In this document: positions 37,300-49,593 of the stretch, in pieces
How positions within the stretch are numbered: the first letter of the stretch is position 1
Layout of the letters: the number at the start of each line of letters is the position of its first letter
Assembly (NCBI GenBank): GCA_947623455.1
Contig: OX392538.1
Coordinates: forward strand, 23,993,001-24,057,000
From: Mimachlamys varia
Lineage: Eukaryota; Mollusca; Bivalvia; Pectinida; Pectinidae
Reading direction: 5' to 3'
DNA length: 64,000 nt
Made by a program: the position numbers and the translations under genes
The notes under the pieces: generated by a model
Database searches by the model: none
What the model was told of the DNA's origin: nothing
The model's input: only the letters and a program-made list of their open reading frames with translations

Positions 37300-38750
37300 A
37301 ATCAAAAAATGAAACTATTTTATACTTTGCAATCGAAAGTACCATTAAGTAGTTATGAGCTTTTTGTCATCATATAGGCCGTATCTAGAGTTAGTTAATC
37401 ATTCAGGGACGAAAATCCTCCTTCAAAAGGAGCAATTCCTTCTTTTTAATAACTTTGCTGTAAAGTTAATTCTTTAAATTTCCCATTAAAACCTCCTCAG
37501 AATGTGTGTTTCCTCCTTTTTCACAATTGGCTGTTTTCATCTCTGTTACACCCAATTAAAGCGATGACAAAATATCCAGATCTATCCAACTCTTGGTAGT
37601 TTGACGTTTAGAGGCAGAACTTAGTACACATGGATACAAGGAACGCAGTCATAATAGAAATAGGTTTGATGACATGCGCTCAAATGTGTCTGAGTTACTG
37701 GGTTTCACGACCATTATTGTATAACAGTATGTATTTACATTAACATGGTATTGTCACAACATAATATCTTTAACAGCTGTGTCGTTGATGTGACTTTAAA
37801 TCCCATGCATCACGCGACACAATTCAAGGTGAACTAAAACAAAGCAGACCGGAATTTAAACAAGCATGACGGCAGCTGAAATATGGTTTGGCAATGTGCG
37901 ACATATCTACGGTGGCTGTGAACGGACATCAAATACAAATAATTATTGCGTGGGAACGAAATACTACTTCGTGTGTAAACATCAAATTCTCATAATCAGA
38001 ACCGAGTATCATTGTCAATCACAACAAGTAAACACACTACTGAGTATACTCGAAAACGTCCATCTTCATATCACTTTAAGATACATAATATTTCTCAATG
38101 AGACAAAGATGGCAACCATAAAAATTGCCCATAGTTCTGATCAATCTGCATCTCTCGAATCCTTGTGTTGTTAGTTTGTTTGTCAGCAGTCGACATCGAT
38201 AACGAAAATCCCGATATTTAGAGCAAGCCCTAGGATATCGAATCAACTGCGACATGTAAACACCATAGGTTGGAGAAACATGGATGTGACTATCAAGAAA
38301 TGGAAAGTCCACGATCGGAAAAATTAAAATCATCACGTTTATCGAAGAAGAGTCTGTTGTGCTCTTTATTTCAAGTTCAGAAAGGTATATACGATCGACG
38401 TGGTCAGCAAACTTCTTGTTGTTTAACTTAAAACATTAACGACAGAGAAAAATGTAAATATAAACATTTAACTGCTTTTGTATGGTCGTTTTGATCTATG
38501 TTAATGCCAGAGCTTTGCAAGCAAACACATCTATATGCATTATAAAATTATGTCATTTAAATAGATGATAAATCTGTGTACAACACAAAAACAGTTAAAT
38601 AATTAGCACAATCTTCAAAAATGAGTTATGATAGTTATGATGTCAAATGCCGGTATGAGTCGGGAGTTATTCTTAAATTAAATTATTCTTTAATTTATTT
38701 GCGCATTATGTTGACTTTCTTCAACACTGCAACAGATCTAGACGCTTACT
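37300..38750. other. No gene recognised downstream of Yellow-like gene A
   Basis: Short frames only. The gap 40881-41790 is similar. Confidence 0.45.
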
Positions 38751-38754
38751 CTTC

Positions 38755-38870
38755 CGGAACACCTGGTCTTTTTCTCTTGTACTTTTACAAGGATATCCAT
38801 GTAAATATTTCCTTTGTTCCTAGTTTGCCTCTAGTTTAATCGATTTTGAATTCGGATTATGGTTTTGTTG
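38755..38870 (+). repeat. Dispersed repeat R2, copy a
   Basis: ACACCTGGTCTTTTTCTCTT, GTACTTTTACAAGGATATCC, then TTTAATCGATTTTGA.TTCG and GGATTATGGTTTTGTTG. Shared with 40047 and, in part, 44665. The family is unidentified. Confidence 0.55.
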
Positions 38871-39064
38871 ACGGTATTCTCCGATTTTTTTGGTTGAAAC
38901 TGTTATGATTTCAAAGATTACGACAGCGGACTCTAAATTGTTAATTTGAAAAATTACGCGGTAGTTACGGTAGGAGGACAAAACTACAATGATTTGTTGT
39001 TTTCTTTGTAAACGTTATCATTGTATAAGCTCTTATCATACCCTCAGCAAATAGGCACTGATTC

Positions 39065-39330
39065 TTCATTATTTATTTATTTATTTATTTTGAGAGTTTT
39101 ATGTCCTCACATGGCCTTGCGACCTTCGGTGGACGAGAAAAGATAGGAAAGAGAGCAGAAGGGATAAAGTATGTAGGAGGAAAGGCAAGGGGAATGGGTA
39201 GAGAGGGTGGTATAGGAGTCGTCTGACCTACCAACCTACATAGGGGCGCTATAATTTTGAAGACGACCCCTTTGCCTAAAATTGTCCTACCTAAAATTCG
39301 GTGGAGGCAGTTTGCCGGTCATTCTTCATA
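39065..39330. repeat. Dispersed repeat with ATTT-rich edge
   Basis: Begins in an ATTT microsatellite and contains TTTTATGTCCTCACATGGCC and related blocks that resemble the 23.9 kb SINE-like repeat (ACGTCC motif), then GA-rich sequence. Probably another member of that group; ends not defined. Confidence 0.35.
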
Positions 39331-40046
39331 ATGATTGGCTAGCATATTAAATGACGTTTCAGTACTGGTTTGTAATAGTTCGCTACCCTTTGAAATGATA
39401 CTTCTGTCCCTAATGTATGTTTCATGTTAATATATGGCCACTTTCACCCGGATACACTGTAACACTGTCGTGAATAAAGTACAAAAATGTTCTCGACATT
39501 TGAAAGAGAAAGTATTTTGCGAACTCCCTTTTGCAGTTTAATGAATTTATACCTAGTTCTTTTGCGATGCAAACGAGGAAATAATGTGGCGATTTATGTA
39601 CATACAAACATGCAAGACTATACAAATAAATGTATTTTATTTAGTACACCTGTCTTCATGTTTTGAACTCTAGTTCGTTTTAAATGACCATTTGAGCTTA
39701 AGAAGGCAGATAAGTGTAATGTACTTCATAAAATTCAGATCCTAAATCATGAATCTTCGATTGGAGGTCTTGTTAAAAATCATTATCGGTGCGAGATATC
39801 TCTGTTAGGAGGCTAATATTTGTTTGCAGCAACGGTGGTATGTAATTTTTCATTTTGGACTTGTGTTGATTTTCAAATACTGTAAGCAGTTAACTTATAT
39901 TAGCGATTTTCGCGCTAAAGGCATTCCGCTCAATTATTATTCCGCTAAATACAATCAATTACAATTCTTGTATACTGTTTTGGGGTGATATGAAGATGGA
40001 CGTTTTTTGAGTATGCTCATTAGTGTGTTTACTTGTTGTGATGAAC

Positions 40047-40140
40047 ACCTGGTCTTATTACCTTGTACTTTTACAAGAGTCTCCATGTCAATCTTTCCTT
40101 TGTTCATATTTTGCCCCTGGTTTAATCGATTTTGAGATTA
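40047..40140 (+). repeat. Dispersed repeat R2, copy b
   Basis: ACACCTGGTCTTATTACCTT, GTACTTTTACAAGAGTCTCC, TTTCCTTTGTTCATATTTTG, TTTAATCGATTTTGAG. Same orientation as copy a, 1.3 kb away. Confidence 0.55.
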
Positions 40141-40769
40141 CTACATCAAGTATAGTGAATGCGTTTATTCATCATAGTGCTCATCTGTATAAATTTGGCT
40201 ATGCGCTAAATTTTGAGTGCACGAAAATAAGTACATTAACAACAATTAGCTGTTTAGTAAGAATTATCAGATCCGACAGACTGCTATATTGATACTGACG
40301 GCGGTACTATTCCATAAAAACACTACCTGATCAGCAATCGTTACTGTTTCTCACCTCTAGGAACTAGATCCGGTATGATATCAAAATGTGCGTGTTGCTT
40401 TTCCAATTCACGACAGGCTATGAAACATCTTATAACAAAAGTCTGTCAACCTCCATTTCGCTAGGTTAATGTATCTCGAATTTAACATGTTTATCTAAAT
40501 ATACGGAAACTAGGTATATTTATACCAAAGAAGAATGCTAAGAGTATGTGAAGGATTAGAACAAATGCATGTTATTTTACCTAAAGATCCAGATACTCCC
40601 TTTACATAATATTGAACTTCAATTCATGAACTATTTTCTCAATAATGAACAAAAGAGAAGCATTTATTTATGGCTTGTCTCATTTTAAAATTTTGATCAT
40701 ATTTAAGTACTGATTCTATTATTAAATGATTTCAAGATTTTAAAGATAAAAAATAATATTTTCCATAGA

Positions 40770-40880
40770 GTCCTTTGCATAAAGCAAACAACTCGCAATA
40801 TAGTGTGCAACAAGGATCCTTACTAGGGCCATTAATGTTTTAATATAATTATATTTCAAATGAGAAAAATCAATAAAATT
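40770..40880 (+). pseudogene. Relic of a non-LTR reverse transcriptase
   Basis: The plus strand translates to NNSQYSVQQGSLLGPLMF, then a stop, then YNYISNE. This corresponds to the reverse transcriptase motif G-V-P-Q-G-S-x-L-G-P-L-L-F followed by the Y-I-N-D region. Only this short block is recognisable; a dead fragment. Confidence 0.5.
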
Positions 40881-41792
40881 GTTCATAAAAAGCTCACCGT
40901 TAAACACCATTATAAGGAACACAACTAAATGTAAGACGCAGTTTTCGCAATATTTTATTCAGATTATTACCGTCAAGATGTCTAGTGATCTTCTGAAGCC
41001 AATACTTTTACTGGAATTTGTTTAGCGTGAGTTTCAAGAAATCCGACTACGTTAATCTAAACGGTCAAGAACTCAATGAACCCAACAATTAATCAATGTT
41101 TGTTTAAGATAACTTGTAAATTTGCTATTCCAGGACGTGAACCCCTCCTTTAAAATATTCCTGATCCGCGAATGACGTGTTAATCATGTAAATACATGTA
41201 TGTTCTCATTTTTAGCCGGATATACTTCATTCAGTTGGCGTGCATGTTTTATAGAAAAGTATATATAGTCCATACAGTGTAACAGTAAAATACATACACA
41301 ACGGAATGACGTCACTGATATATAATGAACATATCAGAAAAACACATGCAATATACTTAAGAATATAAAAACATTCGACAATAACAAGTATTTATTTACT
41401 TATTAATATTGTTTTATTAACGGACAAGCACTTGCTATAAGTGATTTAATTTAGTACATTTTGTCATTTTTACCTCAATTCTTATAAGCGTTTTGTATTG
41501 ATTTTCTCTGGACAGCAACTTAAATATATACATAATTGTTTGTCTGATACAGTAAGTACCAATAAATTGACATTTTAGAACAAATGAATTTTATCTTCTA
41601 CATAATTTAAACAACATAAAGAACACCCCTTGCTTCTTTTTTAATGTCTTGGAAGCTACCAGTTGATTTATTTAGTTTATGAGAAAATATTCTTATCAGC
41701 ACGAACCCCTTCAAGTATTGATTATCAGCTGTGTCTTAAAGTATATTTGTATACGAAACTCATTAAAACGTTATATTTCTATACTTGAAGTA

Positions 41793-42010
41793 CTGTAAAA
41801 GCAAATATTTTCACGCTTGGAATTTTTCCTCCAAACTGTTCGCGGTGTGGAAATTTTCGCGCTGTAGTCATGCTGTTTTACACTGCGTACCTGTATTACT
41901 ATTATACACTGTAGAGTTTGAATGGTGTTAAATATGTTCGTGTGTGGATATATTTAATGCAAGCGAAATAAGCGAAAATTGCAACACCGCGAAAATATCC
42001 AATTTTACAG
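41793..42010. mobile_element. TA-flanked MITE (Tc1/mariner-like duplication)
   Basis: TIRs CTGTAAAAGCAAATATTTTC and complement of GAAAATATCCAATTTTACAG, with TA at 41791-41792 and 42011-42012. Arms continue into TTTTCGCG motifs. A decayed relative may lie at about 39880-39990 (TACTGTAAGCAG...GATTTTCGCGC). Confidence 0.7.
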
Positions 42011-42584
42011 TATTTCCTTTTTCGAAATATTTCTGTTTCAAAATACAAATGATTTTTTCTTTACTTGATTTATATCGCCGTCTTTCTTTCCCAAAAACAT
42101 CAAAATTTTAATGAGTCATTACATATAATTGAAATGTATTTACAATTTACATCCCATGATATATATCGTGAGACAAATAGGGCAGAAGAAGGGGAAGGTC
42201 AAGCCTTCAAGTTCTGTCTTAGATTAATCTCTAGTTGACTAGGGAACCATTTCATTTATCTTAAAAGTGGAAAACAGGGTAAATTATATTTAGGACAGGT
42301 TAAAAACGAAAATGTACGAATCATCAGAGGGACGCCTACAAATGCATGATGTAATATTGATAAAGTTAGCTCTTAATAAATCCTTGTATAATGAATATGT
42401 TGGACTTGCATGGTCCAAAGGTAATGGAATGTTGTATTCTCGATTTGAAAACGTTTAAGGTTTCAGATGATTTAATATTTTCATTGACATCCTTTCTTGC
42501 TTCAATAGTTGATGAAAAAAAAGTTTTGAATAGTTTTTCATTCGACAATGGAGTATTTTTTCCTGGTGTGCAATCGAAATATGA

Positions 42585-43025
42585 GCGGTAATTACCTCAC
42601 AAAAACAGTTCAATGCTTAAAGAAACACGAAAAACAAAAACTGAAACGTAAACCATATTTGAATGGGCTTCACTAGTTTTCTCTAAATATTTACAAGAAA
42701 TACGAAGGAAAGGACAACCTTTGATGTAAATATAATATTATAATAGAACAAAGGAGCATTAGAATAGCCTATATCATGCATTATTTATATACCCTCAGAC
42801 TTGGTTGGATGTCGACAGCTGGTAACAATTATTCTGTACAATGATATAAGATGCTCATGAATAATAAATTATTAATTTTCTCTTTCAGCAGCTGGAGTTA
42901 TGTTTCTACACACTGAACACCAAGAAGCTATCATGTTTCACAACAATCGTTTACCTTGGTAAGCCATGTTAGTGTAAGCCATCTTTCAAACGAGATTATA
43001 GTTTAATTTACATCATTTTGATTAT
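42585..43025 (-). repeat. Module M, inverted copy R
   Basis: Reverse-complement partner of L1/L2. On the plus strand TTTCTCTTTCAG is followed by a 24-codon open stretch (QLELCFYTLNTKKLSCFTT, then IVYLG) ending at a good donor CTTG|GTAAGC (about 42889-42966). The rest matches L2 through the TATATAAATAATGCAT block. Gene A lies between the two inverted copies. Confidence 0.65.
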
Positions 43026-43459
43026 AATCAGTTCTATATTGAACCTTCGTTTAAACCAGATGTGCAACACACAATAAAGATGTAGCTCCCATCTTAAGTC
43101 ATGGTTCAAATGCTGTTACGTTGATAGATACCATAGTGTAAATTTTCGTCCGCATAATTCAAAATTTAAGATTAAAATATCTCTTTGAATAGTGCATCCT
43201 TGTGTTCCAGTTGTTTAGTTCACTCCACAGTTTATATACATGATATGTATAAACAGGCACAATACACGCTTCATTTTGTTTCTTTCTATTCATAAAAAAA
43301 TTGAGCAAATTAACAAGTATTTGTCCTACAAAAGCAGTATACTGAAACTTTATGATGACACTTCTTGCAATAAAAAATACAATATTTATATGAACAACAT
43401 GTTATCTTAAACAGTAATCTTATGATTTTCAGTCTGCTTTTTATATTAATTTATTGTTT

Positions 43460-43683
43460 CAGGGGCCGCGGTGGCCGAGCGGATAAAGTGTCCCATCATT
43501 CTACCGCTAGCCCTCCACCTCTGGGTAGCGAGTTCGAATCACACGTGGGGCAGTTGCCAGGTACTGACCGTAGGTCGGTGGTTTTTCTCCGGGTACTCCG
43601 GCTTTCCTCCACCTACAAAACCTGGCACGTCCTTCAATGACCCTGACTGTTAATAAGACGTTAAACAAAATAAACCAAACCAA
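43460..43683 (+). mobile_element. tRNA-derived SINE, class II tRNA-like head
   Basis: Complete-looking copy. The head has a pol III A box (TGGCCGAGCGG) and B box (GAGTTCGAATC) with a long variable arm as in Leu/Ser tRNAs. Next comes the conserved core (TTTCTCCGGGTACTCCGG) and a tail ending in GTTAAACAAAATAAACC. It is flanked by a 7-bp target duplication, ATTGTTT at 43453-43459 and 43684-43690. It is the reference copy for the other SINEs in the window. Confidence 0.85.
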
Positions 43684-43804
43684 ATTGTTTATAAGATCGA
43701 TACCAATACTGAATCGTTGTGAGCCTACAATGCATTTCATATGGGAGAGTGATTAAGGTGTGGGTGACTAGAGAGGGATACGTGTATAAGGCGCCTGCCA
43801 GAGA

Positions 43805-44140
43805 CCATACTTGATATCCAGGGGTTACGTTCACCTACGCTCTCTACACTCCCGGAATATGGCATGACAAAAATTGAAGGCTCCATGTACGCCACCTTGT
43901 AGATGAGGCAAGAAGACTGGTTCAATTTTTTGATGTATGCCAAAGGAATCTCGTGGTCAAATAAAGGAAAAAATTGACAAGTTTTGAAATCGGTTGAAGC
44001 CCTTTTGTTATCTTCAAAAGAATGACATCAGCCTAGCAATTGTTCGGGTTTTTTCCTAGAGACTACTCTCAGTTGTGTAATGACATAATCTAAGTGTATA
44101 CAGAGCGTAGTGTGAGTGTAACTTTTGGATTTCAAGGATG
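43805..44140. mobile_element. TIR element F2, copy b
   Basis: Left end CATACTTGATATCCAGGGGT...CTACGCTCTCTACAC; right end is its imperfect complement, ending GGATTTCAAGGATG. The interior (TTGTAGATGAGGCAAGAAGA, TGATGTATGCCAAAGGAATC) is shared with copy a. Confidence 0.7.
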
Positions 44141-44255
44141 GCCAGGGACCAAAAAACCTTAACACTTCAATTTCCCAAATACCACTAGTGGAATATAACC
44201 GTCCGGACTTTTGATTGGTTGAGAAGTTGAACTTTGACCGGAAATGTGGATTGTT

Positions 44256-44283
44256 GACGACGTCATCGATTGTTGACGTCGTC
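44256..44283. promoter_or_regulatory. CRE-like inverted pair
   Basis: GACGACGTCA, an 8-nt spacer, then TGACGTCGTC: perfect 10-bp inverted repeats, each holding a GACGTC core. It sits 150 bp left of the fold-back at 44392 and may belong to that repeat rather than to a gene. Confidence 0.35.
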
Positions 44284-44391
44284 ACAGGTTGGCGGGAATG
44301 TATTCGAGATGATGTGATTTCCCGCAAATCTGCGATTCACCCTAGAAAGCAACACTGCAACTGCCGACTAAATATCATTGTGGTAGAAACA

Positions 44392-44559
44392 GGTCACACG
44401 ACTCGTGGTTATTGGATATGGAATTTATTTCACTCAAGTTGATTATTTTTTTAAAGTTACAAAAGACACTCGCTAAAGCTCGTGTCTTTTGTAACTTTTA
44501 AAAAATAATAAACTCGAGTGAAATAAATTCCATATCCAACAGCCACTCGTTGTGTAACC
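44392..44559. repeat. Fold-back with about 80-bp arms
   Basis: Left arm GGTCACACGACTCGTGGTTA...AAAAGACACTCGC and right arm GCTCGTGTCTTTT...CACTCGTTGTGTAACC pair over nearly their whole length (GGATATGGAATTTATTTCAC is perfect) around a loop of a few nucleotides. Confidence 0.8.
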
Positions 44560-44664
44560 TCTATAACTTCAACACATTTTATTAATTTACCTGGCGGTCC
44601 TGAACATATTGGTAAGCGAATGGACAACAGAATTGTACGTAGCCATGATAATATTGGATGTTTT

Positions 44665-44760
44665 TTTGTTCAAATTTGTCCCTGATTTAATCGATTTTGA
44701 GTTCGGATTATGGTTTTGTTGGCGCTTTGGTATTCTCTGATGGTGTTTCTGTAAAGTGAC
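44665..44760 (+). repeat. Dispersed repeat R2, copy c (3' part)
   Basis: Begins in GTTCAAATTTGTCCCTGATT and continues TTTAATCGATTTTGA.TTCG, GGATTATGGTTTTGTTGGCG. The 5' part of the unit is missing. Confidence 0.5.
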
Positions 44761-46704
44761 CTGGTGACGTTTTACTTAAAACAGTTAACATTTCTAAAAC
44801 ATAAATATCGTATACAAACAACGCTGAGATTTTTTACATTAAAACTTGTTATTTATATTTATGGGCAGAAGCCAAATTGGACCAGTACCCACATCAGATC
44901 ACTTTTTGTTAAAAAAAAACAATTTTGTAAATCAATAAAGATGTCAATAGTAATGTAGTCTTAGCAACAATATTCATACAACGTTTTTTTATCATCAGGT
45001 GATTACATTTTAAGTTCAAACTGCACAAGAAAACGCAATTCAGTTATTTTCAATACATGAGCTGTTATATAGATCCCAGTAGAGCAGAGGCTATAGGAAA
45101 AAGACCCGGCAAAATATCGAATCAGAAAGGGCGTGTCAAATTACAATGAAGAAGAGTGACCACGAAGATTAACTCACGGATGTTTATATAGTACATGAGG
45201 GCATGTCGACAGGGATCATTTTTTAGTACATCCGGGTACAGAACCACATATACAAGGCGTGGTAATAAAAAAATAGACAATGAATATTTCATTGCAGCGA
45301 AAAAAACACTATATTAGAATGATACTTGTATCAGTGTAAAATTAAACCTGTGATCAATGAAATTGAATAATGAATCTTGAATCCTATTTAAACTAAAAAA
45401 AGGTTTTGTAAGAATAATATTCTATTTTTTGGAACGTGCGAATCTGTTTTGTACGAAAAAAACAACATGTTATATTAATGATTTTAAAAACGAATACTGT
45501 ATTATTCAATACAAATCACATAATTATCACATAAATATAAATATCAATTTTAACAATTGTAAATATCTCACCGTTTATGCTTTGCAAATTTTAGTGAGTT
45601 TTTTTTCAGAAAACTGTCATCGTGTCCACTGAAAATCTGTACCAAAACCCAATTTCTTGCTTTAATTCGTAATTCGTCAATGCTTTGGAATACTTTTGAC
45701 GAGACTTAAGGATGCCGCCTCATCGTGCTCTGGATTTGGCCTTTATACAGTAGCCACCCTTTAATTTTCGCTTGGGTTGGGCACTTCGATTGACTAGATT
45801 GACTCAATCGTTTATCTAGAGCGATAATAATCTGAATCCCCCCATTTTGAATCCCTGCTTTATATTCTTGCACTCCACCTACTGGCGTGGATTGTTAAGC
45901 GTTCACTACGTTTGAATTATAACTCATAACAGTTCTGCACAGTAGCCATACATGTAGATTTAACAAAACTGTGTCTATTTCAATGTTTGTACCTTGAATA
46001 TATTCAGAATCTGGAGATGTCTAATTTGCATTTTCACATGATTTAGGCGAGAAATAATAAAGTTTCTTTAAGCACATAATCCGTGCTTGAACATAACAGC
46101 TTCAGGAATACTCCTTCATTTAATCAAGGTGAGGCGAAGCCGAACCTGATACATGGTTATTTTTTTTTTTTAAACCTGATATTTTTTCCGTATCAGGTCA
46201 CTAACAAACTGTGTAACGAATTTATTCTGCTGAAAGCTTATACCCCTATTATTTATTAGGGAAAATAGCATGAGCTGGACTTATATTCTGAACTTTCTGT
46301 CTTGCGGGCGTCAACATAGAAATGTCAACGTTTCCGCCAAACCACACCTCATGAAATGTTTCAAACGTAAAGTGTCCTGGGCCTTTTCGCTTAAACAAGC
46401 TTTCCGCTTTCTCGTTGCATCTCAAAGTTTTGTTATAATTTACTTTCTGGCGTTTTCAGACCAATTCATCTTCCGTGGTGTGGCCGAAGTGTTTAAGAGC
46501 AGACATGATTGATATTGAAAACAGAGTGCTTTCAGGAACGATAACTCGTTACTGACGGAATGTAGTGTCGTGATACGTATTTTTTGTGACCCGATACAGG
46601 ATCGTCCAGGACGTCATGTGACGTTGTTTAACCAATGTGATAGTGAGAGTTTTGCCATCAGCAGAATAAAGAGTAAAACATGCAAGATTGGTTTACTATT
46701 TAGT

Positions 46705-46815
46705 AATAATTTAAAAGCGTTTGAAAGAATATAGCAAAAACATAAATGCTGGTGTACAGCAAGGATCCGTGCTAGGGTATTCTTTGTTATTTTAATCTTT
46801 ACAAGTAAATCACAC
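46705..46815 (+). pseudogene. Second reverse transcriptase relic
   Basis: The plus strand reads RLKEYSKNINAGVQQGSVLG, then YSLLF and a stop, again the P-Q-G-S-V-L-G reverse transcriptase block with Q replacing P. Same element type as the fragment at 40.8 kb. No other domain preserved. Confidence 0.55.
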
Positions 46816-49530
46816 TGCAGCAGAGGTTACATGGATTCATACCTTTCTGCTGAAGAATATTTTTGTTGTAAAAATGGCTTATTAGGTAAAATAAGACAAA
46901 TAAAGTGCTATTTTTGTCAAACAAAACACTGATGCTGATGTTTTAACTTTTGACCTAATGGTTTGCCTTCGGGGTTTGTGTATATATACATTAACACTTC
47001 AGTTTTAAAGCAAAAATGTATAGGTTTCATTGTAAGTGAATACAAGTCAGTTCCCGATCCAAATGTGAAAAAGCATATATAAATAATTCAGTATTTCTTT
47101 CAAGCAAAACAAAATTATCAAAATAATGTCCCAGTTTTCTTACATTTACTTCAAGAGCGCAAGTAAATCTATAGTAATCACATGAAACATTTGAAATAGT
47201 CATTTGTTTGTGCAATAGGTGTTTTTTTCCGAAGACGACCTCGACGAATTTATAACATGAACATAAGGAAAACATGCATTCTTCCTTGTCTGGAAAGGCA
47301 AACTTGACCAGTGGGACTGAAAAAAAAGATTATCGTAAAATAATTATACTTAAAATATCTATTTGACGAGTGACCTATCTTTCAACAGTTTAGCAATATG
47401 GATGCAACTGCGATCTCATCAAACATTTTAATTGGTTCATTCAGACCAAGTAAAAGCTAATATCAGTTCATTCTATTTGAAAGTTAATCGAATTTGGGTC
47501 GAATTAATGTCACTGATATGAAAACTTCGAACACCAAAAGCAGACGTCGTCACATATACGTCAGCATGTTGTTAGATTCGTTTTTTATTTGATATAATTG
47601 CAAAAAAGTGTGTGTATGAAATAACCAAAACAAAACGGGTTTGACGTTTAAACACAATTATTGAAATTGAATAAAATAAAAAACTTCATTTAAAAGATTT
47701 TTTACGATGCTTAGAAGGAGTGGTTAACAAAAACTAAAGGGGAATTGCGTACACCTTAATGTCAACAAAGTTTTGGGTTAAAATCACATAAATGTGAAAA
47801 ACAATATAAGGCCCGCTATGTCCACTCTTATTGCAAAAATAAATAAAGGTGATAACGCGTAACTTATCTTAAATAAGATGAAACTTTTTTTTTTGCTTTA
47901 AAAGTTTGTGTGTGATGGTGTGTTAGCGTGTTTTTTCACACGGGTGACAAATCAAATGCTTTAGTCGTCTTTTTTTTTAATTAAGTAAATTACTTACGTT
48001 TAGCCAAAACACATGAGTCCATTTATGGACTAAGTAACCCTGATGACGGCGACATACCATCCAGTTTTTCAGGTCATTAAATAAAAGTGAGAAAGCTGTC
48101 GGCGATGTAGAAGCGAGTGATGGATTACTGCTGTATAATAAACATCCGTTACCTGTGTGGTTATACATTATATCGTGTGTACAGGAGATAAGTCTACCTG
48201 CACCTGTTCCGTGATAGCTTAAATGTTTCTAGGAATACCTGAACTAGTTACAGTTTGTGCCCCTATGAATCACTCATATATATATACTTACAATGTTTTA
48301 TAACAATTAAACAAATGCAGAGACACTCGTGTTATTCCGTTATATTTTGTTTAACCAAACATAATACCGATATAACATTTCTTATGAAACAACAGACAGG
48401 GCGATTTGCAAATTTTTACATCTTGGATAATGTGACCATATGATTTCCAAATAGTGTCGGATTAGACAGGTAGATCTATCCAACACGTCACTTGTTTTGC
48501 TGGGTCAAAAACAAAAACATTAAGAAAACAAACGCATAGGCAAAACAAGCCCATTATCAGTCTGAAATTAAAATCATATCTAAATGTAAAACATATTTAA
48601 GATGATTAGCATCACAACATTAGAATCGAGTCGCATAGAGGAAGCACGAATGCGCACGACCCCGATGAAATGATAATTATCCGCTGCTTTTGAGAGCAAT
48701 ATCCAAGATTTCAATTCATTTTACATTTATTGATACTGAGACGATAGAATATCAGTTATTGGATTTAAAATGAGATCGCTTGCATGCAAAAACTAAAACC
48801 TGTTCATTTCCATCACAGAGGGAATCAAAATAGCCTTTCAGTTACAAATATTTTTATGTTATTGATAAAAATAGTATGAATGATACGAGTCGTTATCACT
48901 CCCCGCAAACATACAAAACCAAACGCCTGTCCCAACTGTCTTGTGCGTTTTTTGTTTGTTTGTTTATTTGAGTAGTTTTACGTCCGTTTAACTACTCTGT
49001 CTTCGTCCCTAGCTTCTTCTTCTATCTAGGTCAAACAACCTGTGCATGAGAGTAAAAATCACATGAAAATAATCTGAATGTATTGGCAATTTGTCAACAA
49101 TGTACATTGTATACCTGTGAGCTGTACGATAGGTATGTTCTGTAGCCCATCATTACAATGTACTTGTGACGTCACAATGGCTGCACGCCTACTAGGAAAG
49201 GTAAGCACAAACTGATATATTGTTACAGATCAACGTTGCTGTTCTTCCTTTTTTTGACAGAGTAAAAGAATGGATATCTTCAACACCGTGCATCTTTATT
49301 TTTATAAATACGGAAAAAAGTGTAATAACTATATTTCAAACAGAAATACTCATACAAAAGAACTGAAATGTACAAATAACACAGATTTTATCTTATCCGG
49401 ATGTGGTCTACATCGTATTTGAACCCGGCTTTGTGGTGATTGCCCCATAGATGTATGCAAGTCATTTTTGATTAGCAACTCCGCTCCTCCCGGATCTGTT
49501 GTAGGGACATAGACGCTACCGGACGTGTCC
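46816..49530. other. Upstream region of Yellow-like gene B
   Basis: AT-rich. A TTTGTTTGTTTATTTGAGTA / TTTTACGTCCGTTTAAC fragment near 48950-48997 resembles a SINE tail. Nothing else recognised until the core promoter. Confidence 0.4.
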
Positions 49531-49534
49531 TGTG

Positions 49535-49566
49535 TATATAAACTGTGTTTCGGCCGAGGTGTTTCA
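49535..49566 (+). promoter_or_regulatory. Core promoter of Yellow-like gene B (TATA + initiator)
   Basis: TATATAAA at 49535-49542 is followed by a TTTCATTG initiator whose A (49566) lies 31 nt downstream of the first T of the TATA box, which is the canonical spacing. This predicts a 28-nt 5' UTR ending at the ATG at 49594, and it supports that ATG over any upstream start. Seen in sequence; transcription start is inferred. Confidence 0.65.
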
Positions 49567-49593
49567 TTGCACGGACACACACAGGTCGACATC

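Noticed and set aside
46478..46515. tRNA-like string GTGTGGCCGAAGTGTTTAAG
   Set aside because: It resembles a class II A box but no B box or arms follow.
49525..49593. Upstream extension of Yellow-like gene B to a GTG codon
   Set aside because: The extension overlaps the TATA box and predicted transcription start, and would bury the signal peptide internally.
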